NCBI GenBank assembly: GCA_965116335.1
Contig: OZ220677.1
Coordinates: 310,001 to 374,000 of the forward strand
Length of the DNA: 64,000 nucleotides
Reading direction: 5' to 3'
DNA from: G963663315 sp965116335
GTDB lineage: Bacteria; Pseudomonadota; Gammaproteobacteria; Arenicellales; Poriferihabitantaceae
Part shown: positions 36,866 through 44,279 of the stretch, piece by piece
How the letters are laid out: every line of letters starts with the position of its first letter
How positions within the stretch are numbered: the first letter of the stretch is position 1
Notes under the pieces: generated by a model
The model's input: the letters and a program-made list of their open reading frames with translations, nothing else
The model's database searches: none
Told to the model about the DNA's origin: nothing
Translations under genes and position numbers: made by a program

Positions 36866-37050
36866 TACTCCAACTTGCTATCCGCAGGTTAAAAAGCAAA
36901 TCTCCGGTTGTCATGATTTCCCTGGAAGATTATCAGTCCATGGAGGAAACTGCCTACCTGCTGCGTTCACCGGTAAATGCCCGAAATTTACTGGAGTCAA
37001 TCGAAGAACTTGACTCTGGCAAAGGGGTTAAACGTGAACTGGCTGAGTGA
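36856..37050 (+). pseudogene. yefM: YefM/Phd-family antitoxin, N-terminal half missing
   Basis: SPVVMISLEDYQSMEETAYL, LRSPVNARNLLESIEEL and DSGKGVKRELAE match the C-terminal toxin-binding half of YefM. The N-terminal DNA-binding fold (about 35 residues) is absent and replaced by MWLILQLAIRRLKSK, which is read from the end of the ATPase-nuclease gene in another frame. The stop overlaps the start of yoeB, keeping the module's normal coupling. Without the N-terminus it should not repress the operon. Confidence 0.8.
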
Positions 37051-37307
37051 ACCTTATATTTTCATCTAAAGCCTGGGATAGTTATCTGTATTGGCAAAAA
37101 ACCGACAGGGCTATCGTAAAAAGGATTAACCGGCTTATTGAAAATATCCAGCGCAGTCCTTTTAAGGGCATCAGAAAGCCGGAACCATTAAAACATGGTT
37201 TGTCTGGTTATTGGTCAAGGCGCATCAACGATGAGCTTGTATTTTCTGCTGTGTTTCTTTATCTACCATCGCGCTTTGGTGGTTGTGTAAATTCGTGTTG
37301 CGTGTAG
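37047..37307 (+). pseudogene. yoeB: YoeB-family mRNA interferase, C-terminus altered
   Basis: The first 64 residues follow YoeB closely (SKAWDSYLYWQKTDRAIVKR, then PFKGIRKPEPLKHGLSGYWS). After SRRINDE the usual HRLVY..CRYHY ending is lost: two codons are missing and the frame ends in LVFSAVFLYLPSRFGGCVNS then CCV. The general base Glu (KPEPLK) and the Arg are kept, but the C-terminal His-Tyr needed for mRNA cleavage is gone. Probably inactive, matching the truncated antitoxin. Confidence 0.78.
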
Positions 37308-37318
37308 AAGTCCCGTCC

Positions 37319-37347
37319 TTGATATGTAGTGCGAATTGCACTACAAT
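37319..37347 (+). promoter_or_regulatory. Promoter and palindromic operator of the TacA/TacT-type module
   Basis: TTGATA (37319-37324), 17-bp spacer, TACAAT (37342-37347). A perfect palindrome GTAGTGC-GAATT-GCACTAC (37326-37344) fills the spacer and enters the -10 box. This position suits repression by the ribbon-helix-helix antitoxin encoded 31 bases downstream. Confidence 0.72.
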
Positions 37348-37377
37348 GTGTTGTATATTGTTTTTCCAGAGGTAACC

Positions 37378-37686
37378 ATGCTCCACTTCGAAACTACGTC
37401 AAGGGCTCCGGCGAAACAGACCAGGACGACTCAGGTGCGTCACGATGACCGCCTGGCGGTCTTGATTGAGCAGGCCGCGCTTGCGCTTGCCGTAGACAAA
37501 TCGGTTTTCCTGCGAGCGGCGATTGAGCGCGAGGCATCCCGTGTGCTTGAATTGCAGTCCCGACATGTTCTGACATCAAAGGATGCCGAGATGTTCATTG
37601 CGGCTCTGGATGCCCCACCAGCGCCAACCCCGCGCGCGCTTGATGCGGCTGAAAACTACCGTTCATGTGTGGTTCATGCCGACTGA
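37378..37686 (+). CDS. DUF1778/TacA-type ribbon-helix-helix antitoxin
   Basis: A 102-residue protein with an RHH-like N-terminus (RTTQVRHDDRLAVLIEQAAL, ALAVDKSVFLRAAIEREASR) and the late LTSKDAEMFIAALDAPP, typical of DUF1778 antitoxins paired with acetyltransferase toxins. ATG at 37378 has AGAGG five to six bases upstream. It overlaps the downstream acetyltransferase by 11 bases. Expected role: it neutralises the toxin and represses the operon through the palindrome at 37326-37344. Confidence 0.85.
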   Translation: MLHFETTSRAPAKQTRTTQVRHDDRLAVLIEQAALALAVDKSVFLRAAIEREASRVLELQSRHVLTSKDAEMFIAALDAPPAPTPRALDAAENYRSCVVHAD

Positions 37687-38236
37687 ACCACCAGCTCTCA
37701 GAATTGAACACTTCGATGTAATGCGGCATGACCGAGCCGGTTTCGATTGCGGTGTTCCCCGTCTGAACAACTATCTGAAGATAAGCGCGAAAAAGCAACA
37801 GAAAGACGATATGACTCGCGTTTATGTCATCGTCACAGAGGGGAGCGCACAGATTCTGGGCTACCATTCAGTCAATCTGGGCATGATGAATGTGGACGAA
37901 CTCAAGCGTCGGCCACGAGAGACTCCGGAACATGAGGAGATTCCGGTATTGTTTCTTGGGCAAGTCGCTGTAGACAAGGCGGCGCAGGATAGAGGCATAG
38001 GTGGTATTCTTATGCATCACGTCTTCGAAAAGGCGCGCATGATTTCCGACATGGCTGGCTGCCATGCAATCATTCTTGACGTTATCCAGGACGGTGGTGA
38101 AGATGCGTTCATGCGTCGCAAGGTATGGTACGAAAGCTTCGGTTTCGCTACCTTCTCGAGCAACCCTGCACGTATGTTTCTTGTAATGAAGCAGGTACGC
38201 GCAGTGGTTCAGATATCCAATGCCGGGGAGCAATGA
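37676..38236 (+). CDS. TacT-type GNAT acetyltransferase toxin
   Basis: GNAT-fold protein of 186 residues. Seen: FDCGVPRLNNYLKISAKKQQ, where TacT-like toxins have FDCG..LN..L; VYVIVTEGSAQILGYHSVN; FLGQVAVDKAAQDRGIGGIL (acetyl-CoA loop DRGIGG); and CHAIILDVIQDGG. TacT-type toxins acetylate the amino group of charged tRNAs and stop translation. The start MPTEPPALRIEHFD lies inside the antitoxin's last codons, the usual coupling. The module appears intact, unlike yefM-yoeB just before it. Confidence 0.85.
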   Translation: MPTEPPALRIEHFDVMRHDRAGFDCGVPRLNNYLKISAKKQQKDDMTRVYVIVTEGSAQILGYHSVNLGMMNVDELKRRPRETPEHEEIPVLFLGQVAVDKAAQDRGIGGILMHHVFEKARMISDMAGCHAIILDVIQDGGEDAFMRRKVWYESFGFATFSSNPARMFLVMKQVRAVVQISNAGEQ

Positions 38237-38289
38237 GCATACTCCTGTAATTATTGCCAGAAAAAGTGAGTTTGGTTGGACTCGGAAGG

Positions 38290-38326
38290 AATGGCCAGAG
38301 ACGGTCTGATTTCGTCTCTGGCCATT
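38290..38326. terminator. Bidirectional hairpin between convergent genes
   Basis: AATGGCCAGAGACG and CGTCTCTGGCCATT form a perfect 14-bp stem with a nine-base loop between the ends of the convergent TacT-type and repeat-protein genes. There is no long T run, so terminator activity is likely but not certain. Confidence 0.7.
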
Positions 38327-38338
38327 ATTCCGATGGGA

Positions 38339-39007
38339 TTAAATTTTCTGGTATACAGTCAGGATGTTGTGGAGCTCGCTGGCCGAATAAAGCGTATATG
38401 CGCTGGATAATGAATAACCAGTATCAAACATGGGCTCTCCCTCGTCATTCGTCATCTGGTTGCCTTCGTCATCCAGCTTTGGAATCGGAAACGTGCCATT
38501 TATGTATCCGTTGATTCGGGTGGGAGTTTCGGTATCAAGCGCGAGACCATATGCAGAAAATATTCCGTGCAACTCCGCTGCGCTCCAAACTTTATGAGCG
38601 CCCGAAAACACCAGACTGTACCTCATCATTTGATTCCCCTCGTCATCCAGAATCGGCACTCCCTGATCATCCATCATGCCGACTGTGGCTACCGAAGCAT
38701 AGCTCTTGACACCATCAGCTGCGTTTTCAAAATCATACTCTGCGCCGTATGCACTCAAAATAGCGTGCAGGCTTGCGGCTTGACGAGCACGGGCGCCAGT
38801 TGAAAACACCAAACCCAATTCCATTATTTGATTCCCGTCTGCATCCAGTAGCGGCTTACCTTGATCATCCATGGCGGGGCCTGTTTCTACGACAGAAGCA
38901 TGGCCAGAAACACCGGACGGGTTGTTTTCAAAGTCGTATTCCAACGCCAGCAAGGGATACGACAAACTCAACATGGACAACGTTGCAACGGCGATTAGTA
39001 TTTTCAT
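38339..39007 (-). CDS. Secreted protein of three acidic repeats, unknown function
   Basis: A protein of 222 residues, not recognised. ATG at 39007 has GAGG nine bases upstream. Signal peptide MKILIAVATLSMLSLSYPLL then A. The mature part is three repeats of about 65 residues: each has a YDFEN-like start (weak in the third), an Asp-rich loop (MDDQGKPLLDADGNQ, MDDQGVPILDDEGNQ, LDDEGNQMTNDEGEP), a hydrophobic strand (LGLVFS, YSLVFS, YSLSSA) and a helix (AASLHAILSAYG, AAELHGIFSAYG, ASELHNILTVYQ). The Asp/Gly loops recall calcium-binding turns, which is speculation. It is divergent from an XRE regulator and shares two operators with it. Confidence 0.72.
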   Translation of the reverse strand: MKILIAVATLSMLSLSYPLLALEYDFENNPSGVSGHASVVETGPAMDDQGKPLLDADGNQIMELGLVFSTGARARQAASLHAILSAYGAEYDFENAADGVKSYASVATVGMMDDQGVPILDDEGNQMMRYSLVFSGAHKVWSAAELHGIFSAYGLALDTETPTRINGYINGTFPIPKLDDEGNQMTNDEGEPMFDTGYSLSSAYTLYSASELHNILTVYQKI

Positions 39008-39107
39008 GAGTAATATCCTCGAATAAATAAATTGAATTTCAAAAAAACCTGACATTAATCTGAACCCCTCACTGCGCAAGCGCAGGCGATCAGCAGGTTT
39101 ATATAAA

Positions 39108-39124
39108 TATCCTAAAATGGGATA
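39108..39124. promoter_or_regulatory. Operator 1, TATCC-N7-GGATA
   Basis: TATCCTAAAATGGGATA, a 17-bp inverted repeat between the secreted repeat-protein gene and the XRE regulator. Its twin lies 27 bp away, centre to centre. Probably bound by the XRE protein. Confidence 0.72.
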
Positions 39125-39127
39125 AAT

Positions 39128-39155
39128 TTGACAATATCCCACAATAGGATATTTG
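39128..39155 (+). promoter_or_regulatory. Probable promoter of the XRE regulator
   Basis: TTGACA (39128-39133), 16-bp spacer, TATTTG (39150-39155). Operator 2 covers the spacer, so binding there would block this promoter. The transcript would start about ten bases before the ATG at 39173. Confidence 0.5.
39135..39151. promoter_or_regulatory. Operator 2, TATCC-N7-GGATA
   Basis: TATCCCACAATAGGATA. Same half-sites and spacing as operator 1. Confidence 0.72.
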
Positions 39156-39172
39156 TCAACATCAAGTCCAAT

Positions 39173-39439
39173 ATGACAAACAGCCCTTGGGGACGGTGGC
39201 AGGTTGCGTTCCAGCAGACGATCCGGCAGGCGCGAAAGAGTGCCGGATTGACGCAGATACAGTTATCGGAAAAACTGGCGAAACCGCAGAGTTATGTATC
39301 CAAATATGAAAGAGGAGAGCGACGTCTCGATTATCTGGAGGTGCGGGAGGTATGCGATTGTTGTGGGATTACGGTTGTTGATTTCGATGATTGTCTGGTG
39401 GAGTCAGAACGCAGTCTGTCTGTCAAAAGCAAAACCTGA
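39173..39439 (+). CDS. XRE-family helix-turn-helix regulator
   Basis: DNA-binding protein of 88 residues consisting of little more than one HTH_3 domain: FQQTIRQARKSAGLTQIQLS, EKLAKPQSYVSKYERGERRL, DYLEVREVCDCCGITVVDF. ATG at 39173; no strong ribosome site, so the transcript may be nearly leaderless. Two TATCC-N7-GGATA palindromes lie immediately upstream, shared with the divergent secreted-protein gene. The simplest reading is autoregulation plus control of that gene. No restriction, phage or toxin gene is adjacent. Confidence 0.85.
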   Translation: MTNSPWGRWQVAFQQTIRQARKSAGLTQIQLSEKLAKPQSYVSKYERGERRLDYLEVREVCDCCGITVVDFDDCLVESERSLSVKSKT

Positions 39440-39592
39440 TTTGAACCGTCGAGAACATCAACAGGCGGCTTGCGATTGGCAGAAAGGACGTTTCCTGTAC
39501 GGAGCAGGGAAAAATGGGTGATGATGTGTATAATCCCGGAAGTCGCATACCACGCGAAGATTATCCATTCACAATCAGATGAGGCGTTTTCC

Positions 39593-40078
39593 ATGACTAT
39601 AAAAATCGGGGACCGGATTCCTAATGTATCCCTTTCCACAATGACAGCCGATGGGCCGACAGATATTACGACTGATGAGATATTTGCGGGCAAGAAGGTT
39701 GTTCTGTTCGCGTTGCCGGGCGCGTTTACGCCGACCTGCCATGCGGCTCACTTGCCAGGCTATGTGGTTCACCACGACTCAATCAAGGCAAAGGGGGTGG
39801 ATACGCTGGCCTGTTTGTCTGTGAATGATGTCTTTGTGATGGACGCATGGGGCAAGGCGCAAAATACGCAGGATCACATTCTGATGCTGGCGGATGGAAG
39901 CGCATCATTTACGGAGGCATTGGGGCTTGAGTTGGACTTGACTGCACGTAATTTCGGTATGCGCTCGCAACGCTATGCGCTGATTGCACAGGACGGAGTG
40001 GTCACGCACTTGAATGTCGAGTCATCCGGCCCGGAGCTTGAAGTGAGTGACGCCGAAACCATCATGGCGTTGCTGTAA
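39593..40078 (+). CDS. Peroxiredoxin, Prx5/AhpE-like (hybrid peroxiredoxin type)
   Basis: Thiol peroxidase of 161 residues that reduces H2O2 and organic hydroperoxides. The peroxidatic cysteine is in LPGAFTPTCHAAHLPGYV, with SLSTMTADGPTDITTDEIFA before it and CLSVNDVFVMDAWGKAQNT and RSQRYALIAQDGVVTHLNVE after it. The C-terminal glutaredoxin domain of some relatives is absent, so reduction must come from a separate protein. ATG at 39593 has GAGG about nine bases upstream. Confidence 0.92.
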   Translation: MTIKIGDRIPNVSLSTMTADGPTDITTDEIFAGKKVVLFALPGAFTPTCHAAHLPGYVVHHDSIKAKGVDTLACLSVNDVFVMDAWGKAQNTQDHILMLADGSASFTEALGLELDLTARNFGMRSQRYALIAQDGVVTHLNVESSGPELEVSDAETIMALL

Positions 40079-40104
40079 CCGGGACCGGAAACAGAACCAA
40101 CTGA

Positions 40105-40932
40105 TCAGCGTTTGAGCAGGTAGTTATCCAGCATCCGGTCGGTCAGGATACGCTTGAGTACCGCGAGTACTTTGGTCGGGGTCGTTACCCGGTAGCGGAT
40201 TCTGGGACGGCGGCTTGCCAGTGCGTGGATGGCGGCTTCCAGTACCGCTTCGGGCGGTAGTGTGTAACGAGTCGGGAGATCGCTCTTCAGGCGTTTTTCC
40301 AGTTCCTGATACTCTGTCTGATGGGCGCTGTGGCTCCGATCAATGTTCTGGATAAACTTGTTCAGGGAATTGACTCTGAATTCGCTGGTGATCGGGCCGG
40401 GTTCGATCAGGCTCAATTCAATCCCGGACCCGGCCAGTTCCAGGCGCATGGTATCGGTTAATCCTTCCAGTGCATACTTGCTGGCGTTGTAGGCGCCGCG
40501 GTATTTCAGGCTGACAAAACCGAGTACTGAGCTAATCTGTATGATCCGGCCTGTATTGTTTTGCCGCATGACCGGGATCACCCGGTTGGAGAGTTCCTGA
40601 GTGCCGAAAACATTAGTCTCGAACTGCGCCTTCAAACTGGTCCGGGTCAGGTCCTCAACCGCGCCTGGTTGTCCATAAGCGCCGTTATTGATTAATCCGA
40701 ACAGCTTGCCGTCCGTCAGTTCGAGGGTTTTGGCAAGGCCATTCCTGATGGAGTCGGAGTCGTCCAGGTCCAGTACAATCGCGTCCAGCCCGGATTCGGA
40801 CAGGGCAGACCGGTCATTCGGGTTGCGGCAACTGGCTATGACATGGTAGCCCCGGGCCTGCAAGCCCAAAGCCAGACAATGACCAATTCCGGTCGAACAG
40901 CCGGTAATCAGAACTGCATTATTTTTATTCAT
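40105..40932 (-). CDS. SDR-family oxidoreductase
   Basis: Classical short-chain dehydrogenase of 275 residues. Seen: VLITGCSTGIGHCLALGLQA (cofactor loop), LFGLINNGAYGQPG (NNAG-type motif), IQISSVLGFVSLKYRGAYNA then SKYALEGLTD (Ser, Tyr-x3-Lys), and IEPGPITSEF. The residue after the second strand (ASCRNP) suits NADP. Resembles YdfG/YbbO-like reductases acting on aldehydes or hydroxy-acids; the substrate cannot be assigned. It is divergent from the Gfo/Idh gene, with which it shares about 100 bp of upstream DNA. Confidence 0.88.
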   Translation of the reverse strand: MNKNNAVLITGCSTGIGHCLALGLQARGYHVIASCRNPNDRSALSESGLDAIVLDLDDSDSIRNGLAKTLELTDGKLFGLINNGAYGQPGAVEDLTRTSLKAQFETNVFGTQELSNRVIPVMRQNNTGRIIQISSVLGFVSLKYRGAYNASKYALEGLTDTMRLELAGSGIELSLIEPGPITSEFRVNSLNKFIQNIDRSHSAHQTEYQELEKRLKSDLPTRYTLPPEAVLEAAIHALASRRPRIRYRVTTPTKVLAVLKRILTDRMLDNYLLKR

Positions 40933-41031
40933 AAATTTTTATTGAACCGGGCACATGGATTAATTCCCGATTGTCTACTAGAATCCGCTGATGCTCAAGA
41001 GTGCAGATAAAGGTGTGGCTTGGATAGTGAT

Positions 41032-41973
41032 ATGAAAACGAGGGTCGCGGTGATCGGAGTAGGGTATCTGGGTCGAATCCATGCCAGAATTTATCATGAA
41101 ATGGACTCTGTTGACCTGATTGCGGTGGTGGATACCGATGCGACCGTGGCACGGTCTGTCGCGCAGGATTGTGACTGTCAGGCGTTGACTGACGCTGCGG
41201 AGGTTCTGGGGCGGATTGACGCGGTCAGCATTGTGGTTCCGACCAGCGCACACTTGCCGGTCGCGCGTCCTTTCCTCGAAGCCGGCATTCATACCCTGCT
41301 CGAAAAGCCGGTCGCTCCGACTGTGGAGGAAAGTGCACAGGTTGTCCGGCTGGCGAAAGCATCCGGCGCTATATTGCAGGTCGGTCATCTGGAGCGCTTC
41401 AACGCAGGGGTCATGAAAATAGCGGGATTGGCGCAACAACCCCGGTTTATCGAAGTACACCGGCTAGGGGAATTTAACGGACGCGCAACCGATGTCGATG
41501 TGGTTACCGACCTGATGATTCACGATATTGACATTGTTCTGTCACTGATTCAGTCAGAGTTGAAGTCCGTTTCCGCTACCGGCACTCCGGTGGTGACGGA
41601 TCATGTTGATATTGCCAACGCGCGTCTGGAATTTGCGAACGGAGCAGTCGCCAATGTCACTTCCAGCCGGGTATCGACTCAACGGTTTCGCCGTATCCGG
41701 GTGTTTTGTGAGGATCGTTATCTGGGATTGAATTTCCTGACTCAGCAATTATCAGAAGTCAGGACGGGCAAAAAGAAAGCAGGCGGCAACTTCCCGGAGT
41801 TGGAGAGCCGGGATATTGAGGTCTCTCCCCAACAACCCTTAAATGTCGAGCTGGCTCATTTCATCCACTGTGTCAATCAGGGTTGTCGTCCTCTGGTCAG
41901 CGGCGAAGATGGTCTGATCGCAGTTGAGGTGGCAGAGAGGGTCAGAGAGAAAATTCTCCAATCCGGGAATTGA
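41032..41973 (+). CDS. Gfo/Idh/MocA-family oxidoreductase
   Basis: NAD(P)-dependent sugar dehydrogenase of 313 residues. N-terminal Rossmann fold AVIGVGYLGRIHARIYHEM; EKP motif in LLEKPVAPTVEESA; VGHLERFNAGV; and the catalytic block TDLMIHDIDIVLSLI. Proteins with VGHxERFN and MIHDIDI in this size class include UDP-GlcNAc 3-dehydrogenases (GnnA) used for amide-linked lipid A, but no gnnB or lpx gene is here, so that is only a suggestion. Start at MKTRVAVIG; a TTG 12 bases earlier is possible. Confidence 0.87.
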   Translation: MKTRVAVIGVGYLGRIHARIYHEMDSVDLIAVVDTDATVARSVAQDCDCQALTDAAEVLGRIDAVSIVVPTSAHLPVARPFLEAGIHTLLEKPVAPTVEESAQVVRLAKASGAILQVGHLERFNAGVMKIAGLAQQPRFIEVHRLGEFNGRATDVDVVTDLMIHDIDIVLSLIQSELKSVSATGTPVVTDHVDIANARLEFANGAVANVTSSRVSTQRFRRIRVFCEDRYLGLNFLTQQLSEVRTGKKKAGGNFPELESRDIEVSPQQPLNVELAHFIHCVNQGCRPLVSGEDGLIAVEVAERVREKILQSGN

Positions 41974-42042
41974 CGAGGGTTTGGTTCGGGTTTCTATGGT
42001 TGCGGGCGGGTACAGCGCACAGTGATCCGCCTCCGCAAACCG

Positions 42043-42678
42043 TCAATCCCCGAGTGCCGTAAGTCTGTCTCGCATTCTGGTTGAAACAGCGAGTAATTGT
42101 TCCGGGGTGTTGATGTTTTCGAACATGTCTGGATGGTCGGAAAAATCGACCGTGCAAAAACCATGCCGTTGATACCAGCGGTCGATTTTTCTTTCCTCTG
42201 AGCGCAGGCAGGCAGCCAGGCTGTCCGTAAGGGAGCGGTGAAGCAGCGCGTATACCGGCTGGATTCGGTCCTGCAGCCGGGCTACCGCGATTTTGCGGTC
42301 TCCCTGGGTCGCCGCCGTCATCATCCTCCGGCAATAGTCCGCCGCCAGAATCGGTCCGTCGCACGGTATCGTAATCATCCAGTCGGTCATAATATGACTC
42401 AGGCCGGAATACATCCCCGCTAGTGGCCCCTGAAAATCGGGATGACGGTCTGGAACCACGGGATACCCATATTGCCGATATTGGTCAAGATTGCGATTCG
42501 CATTGATCAGGATGTTTTCACATTGAGGCGCCAGTTGTGTGAGGATCAGTCCGATCAGGGTCTGATCGCCCAGCATCAGCAAGCCTTTGTCCCGGCCCTG
42601 CATTCTGCTGGCCCGTCCACCCGCCAGAATGAGTGCCGTCAGATGATCCGTCCGCTCAGCCGGAATTTGATTTGGCAC
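42043..42678 (-). CDS. mobA: Molybdenum cofactor guanylyltransferase
   Basis: Nucleotidyltransferase of 211 residues that joins GMP to molybdopterin to give bis-MGD. Seen: LTALILAGGRASRMQGRDKG (nucleotide loop), VVPDRHPDFQGPLAGMYSGL, and ITIPCDGPIL (metal Asp). Its start lies inside the 3' end of the ABC ATPase gene, so it is the third gene of a tupB-tupC-mobA operon. Uptake of oxyanion and cofactor maturation thus appear linked. FdhD at 17.9 kb serves the same cofactor. Confidence 0.93.
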   Translation of the reverse strand: MPNQIPAERTDHLTALILAGGRASRMQGRDKGLLMLGDQTLIGLILTQLAPQCENILINANRNLDQYRQYGYPVVPDRHPDFQGPLAGMYSGLSHIMTDWMITIPCDGPILAADYCRRMMTAATQGDRKIAVARLQDRIQPVYALLHRSLTDSLAACLRSEERKIDRWYQRHGFCTVDFSDHPDMFENINTPEQLLAVSTRMRDRLTALGD

Positions 42679-43381
42679 TGTTATCCCGGTGAATGGGGGT
42701 CACATTCCCGCTGTAGTCAAGGTCTTCCGCGTTGGTTAATCTGCCATCCGATAGAACCAGGCGTTGGTCGACATGTTCGTTGAAAAACTGGAAATTGTGG
42801 CTGCTGATCACGATACCTGTGCCGGCTTCTTTCAGACGTTGCAAAAGCTCAAGCGTACGCAGCGCGGAGGGAAGATCCATATTGGCCACCGGCTCATCCA
42901 GCAACAGGAACGGGGATTGTCGAAGCCAGGCGCGGGCCAGCGCGACCCGTTGCTGCTGGCCGCCGGAAAGGGATTTCGCCGGCGCCGATTTGTGTTTCGA
43001 CAGCATAGCCCATTGCAATGCGTCGTTGATATCCCGCTCCCCATGTCCTGAAGCCCGAAAAGGTTTGAGGGCGACAGACAGATTTCTGGATACACTGCCC
43101 TCGAACATATAAGGAGTCTGGTGCATGTACATGAGATAGCGCAACAATTCCTTTCTGCCTTGCCGGATTGACTTGCTGTGAAATCCGAAATCCACCAAGC
43201 CGTGATCTGGAGTGAGTAACCCGGAAAGTATTTTCAGCAATGTGGTCTTGCCCGCACCATTTTCACCGGACAGCAGGTAAATCCGCCCACCACGCAGAGT
43301 GACTGTGACATCGGTCAGGATTTTCACGCCGGAAAATGATTTGGATATTCCTGTGAACTGTATGGCTGGATGTTCAATCAT
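42656..43381 (-). CDS. tupC: ABC transporter ATP-binding protein, tungstate/molybdate type
   Basis: ATPase of 241 residues: Walker A LLSGENGAGKTTLLKILSGL, signature KSLSGGQQQRVALARAWLRQ, Walker B FLLLDEPVANMDL, and IVISSHNFQF as the switch region. No C-terminal TOBE/oxyanion domain, which fits TupC/WtpC-like rather than ModC. Overlaps the permease by four bases. The tungstate assignment rests mainly on the permease and on mobA downstream. Confidence 0.82.
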   Translation of the reverse strand: MIEHPAIQFTGISKSFSGVKILTDVTVTLRGGRIYLLSGENGAGKTTLLKILSGLLTPDHGLVDFGFHSKSIRQGRKELLRYLMYMHQTPYMFEGSVSRNLSVALKPFRASGHGERDINDALQWAMLSKHKSAPAKSLSGGQQQRVALARAWLRQSPFLLLDEPVANMDLPSALRTLELLQRLKEAGTGIVISSHNFQFFNEHVDQRLVLSDGRLTNAEDLDYSGNVTPIHRDNSAKSNSG

Positions 43382-44079
43382 ATCGACAGTTTACCCCGTC
43401 CCTGAAAATAATGCAGGAGCAAATTCAATAAAAAGGCCAGTGCAACCAGAACGATGCCCAGCGCTATGCCCTGGGAGAAATTGCCTTTGGTGGTTTCAAG
43501 CGCGATCGCGGTTGGAATGTTGCGGGTATGATGCAGGATGTTGCCGCCGACCATCATGGAGGCGCCCACCTCCGCTATGATTCGTCCGAACCCGGCGAGC
43601 ATTGCGGCCAGCAATCCGAACTTGGCCTCGTTAGAGACAAGCATAAATGATTCCAATGGCTTGCACCCCATAGTTCGAGCTGTCTCCCAAGCCCTGACAT
43701 CAATCGCCTGAAAGGCTGAATGCCCCATTGAAATCAGTATCGGCATACACAGTGTGATTTGCGCCAGTATCATCGCCGTTTGCGTAAACAGCAACTTCCA
43801 ATCGCCGAGGGGCCCTTGTCTTGAAAGCAGAAGGTATAGAACCAGGCCAACCACGACGGCGGGGAATGCGAGGAAAGTGTTGGACAACGATATAATCAGC
43901 CGTCGTCCGGGGAAGGTGAAATAGGCCAGGGCAAAGGCGACGAACAATGCAAACGGACAAGCAATCACGATGGCGGTACCAGATACACGAAACGAGATAC
44001 CGATAATCTCCCATAGCTCCCGGTCACCGCTCAATAGCAGTGAAAATGCTTCCAGTGTCGCGTCAGACAGTGATTCCAC
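43378..44079 (-). CDS. tupB: ABC transporter permease, tungstate type
   Basis: Membrane protein of 233 residues with five to six helices. Family sequences: FLAFPAVVVGLVLYLLLSRQ, GPLGDWKLLFTQTAMILAQI, the EAA loop ARTMGCKPLESFMLVSNEAK, and GFGRIIAEVGASMMVGGNIL. These match TupB of the TupABC tungstate importer. The gene for the periplasmic binding protein TupA, normally first in the operon, is absent: the 200 bp upstream hold no frame and then lepA diverges. The binding protein must be elsewhere or lost. Confidence 0.83.
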   Translation of the reverse strand: MESLSDATLEAFSLLLSGDRELWEIIGISFRVSGTAIVIACPFALFVAFALAYFTFPGRRLIISLSNTFLAFPAVVVGLVLYLLLSRQGPLGDWKLLFTQTAMILAQITLCMPILISMGHSAFQAIDVRAWETARTMGCKPLESFMLVSNEAKFGLLAAMLAGFGRIIAEVGASMMVGGNILHHTRNIPTAIALETTKGNFSQGIALGIVLVALAFLLNLLLHYFQGRGKLSI

Positions 44080-44279
44080 TTAAAATGTCATCCTGGGTTT
44101 TGTTGTTGAGTCGGGACGGTGATGGTATTTATCCGGTATTTGATATTTTATCCGAGGTCTACGCTAAAATACCCGTTCTGATTACTGGATAGCAAGTTCC
44201 GCCCACAATGGACGATCCTTATCGATCGGACGACCGATCTCCCGAAACCCTGTCAAACCAATCTATATGATGTTAAGTG

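Noticed and set aside
44140..44170. TTGATA/TAAAAT promoter upstream of lepA
   Set aside because: The spacer is 19 bp, longer than usual. Not strong enough to list as a feature.
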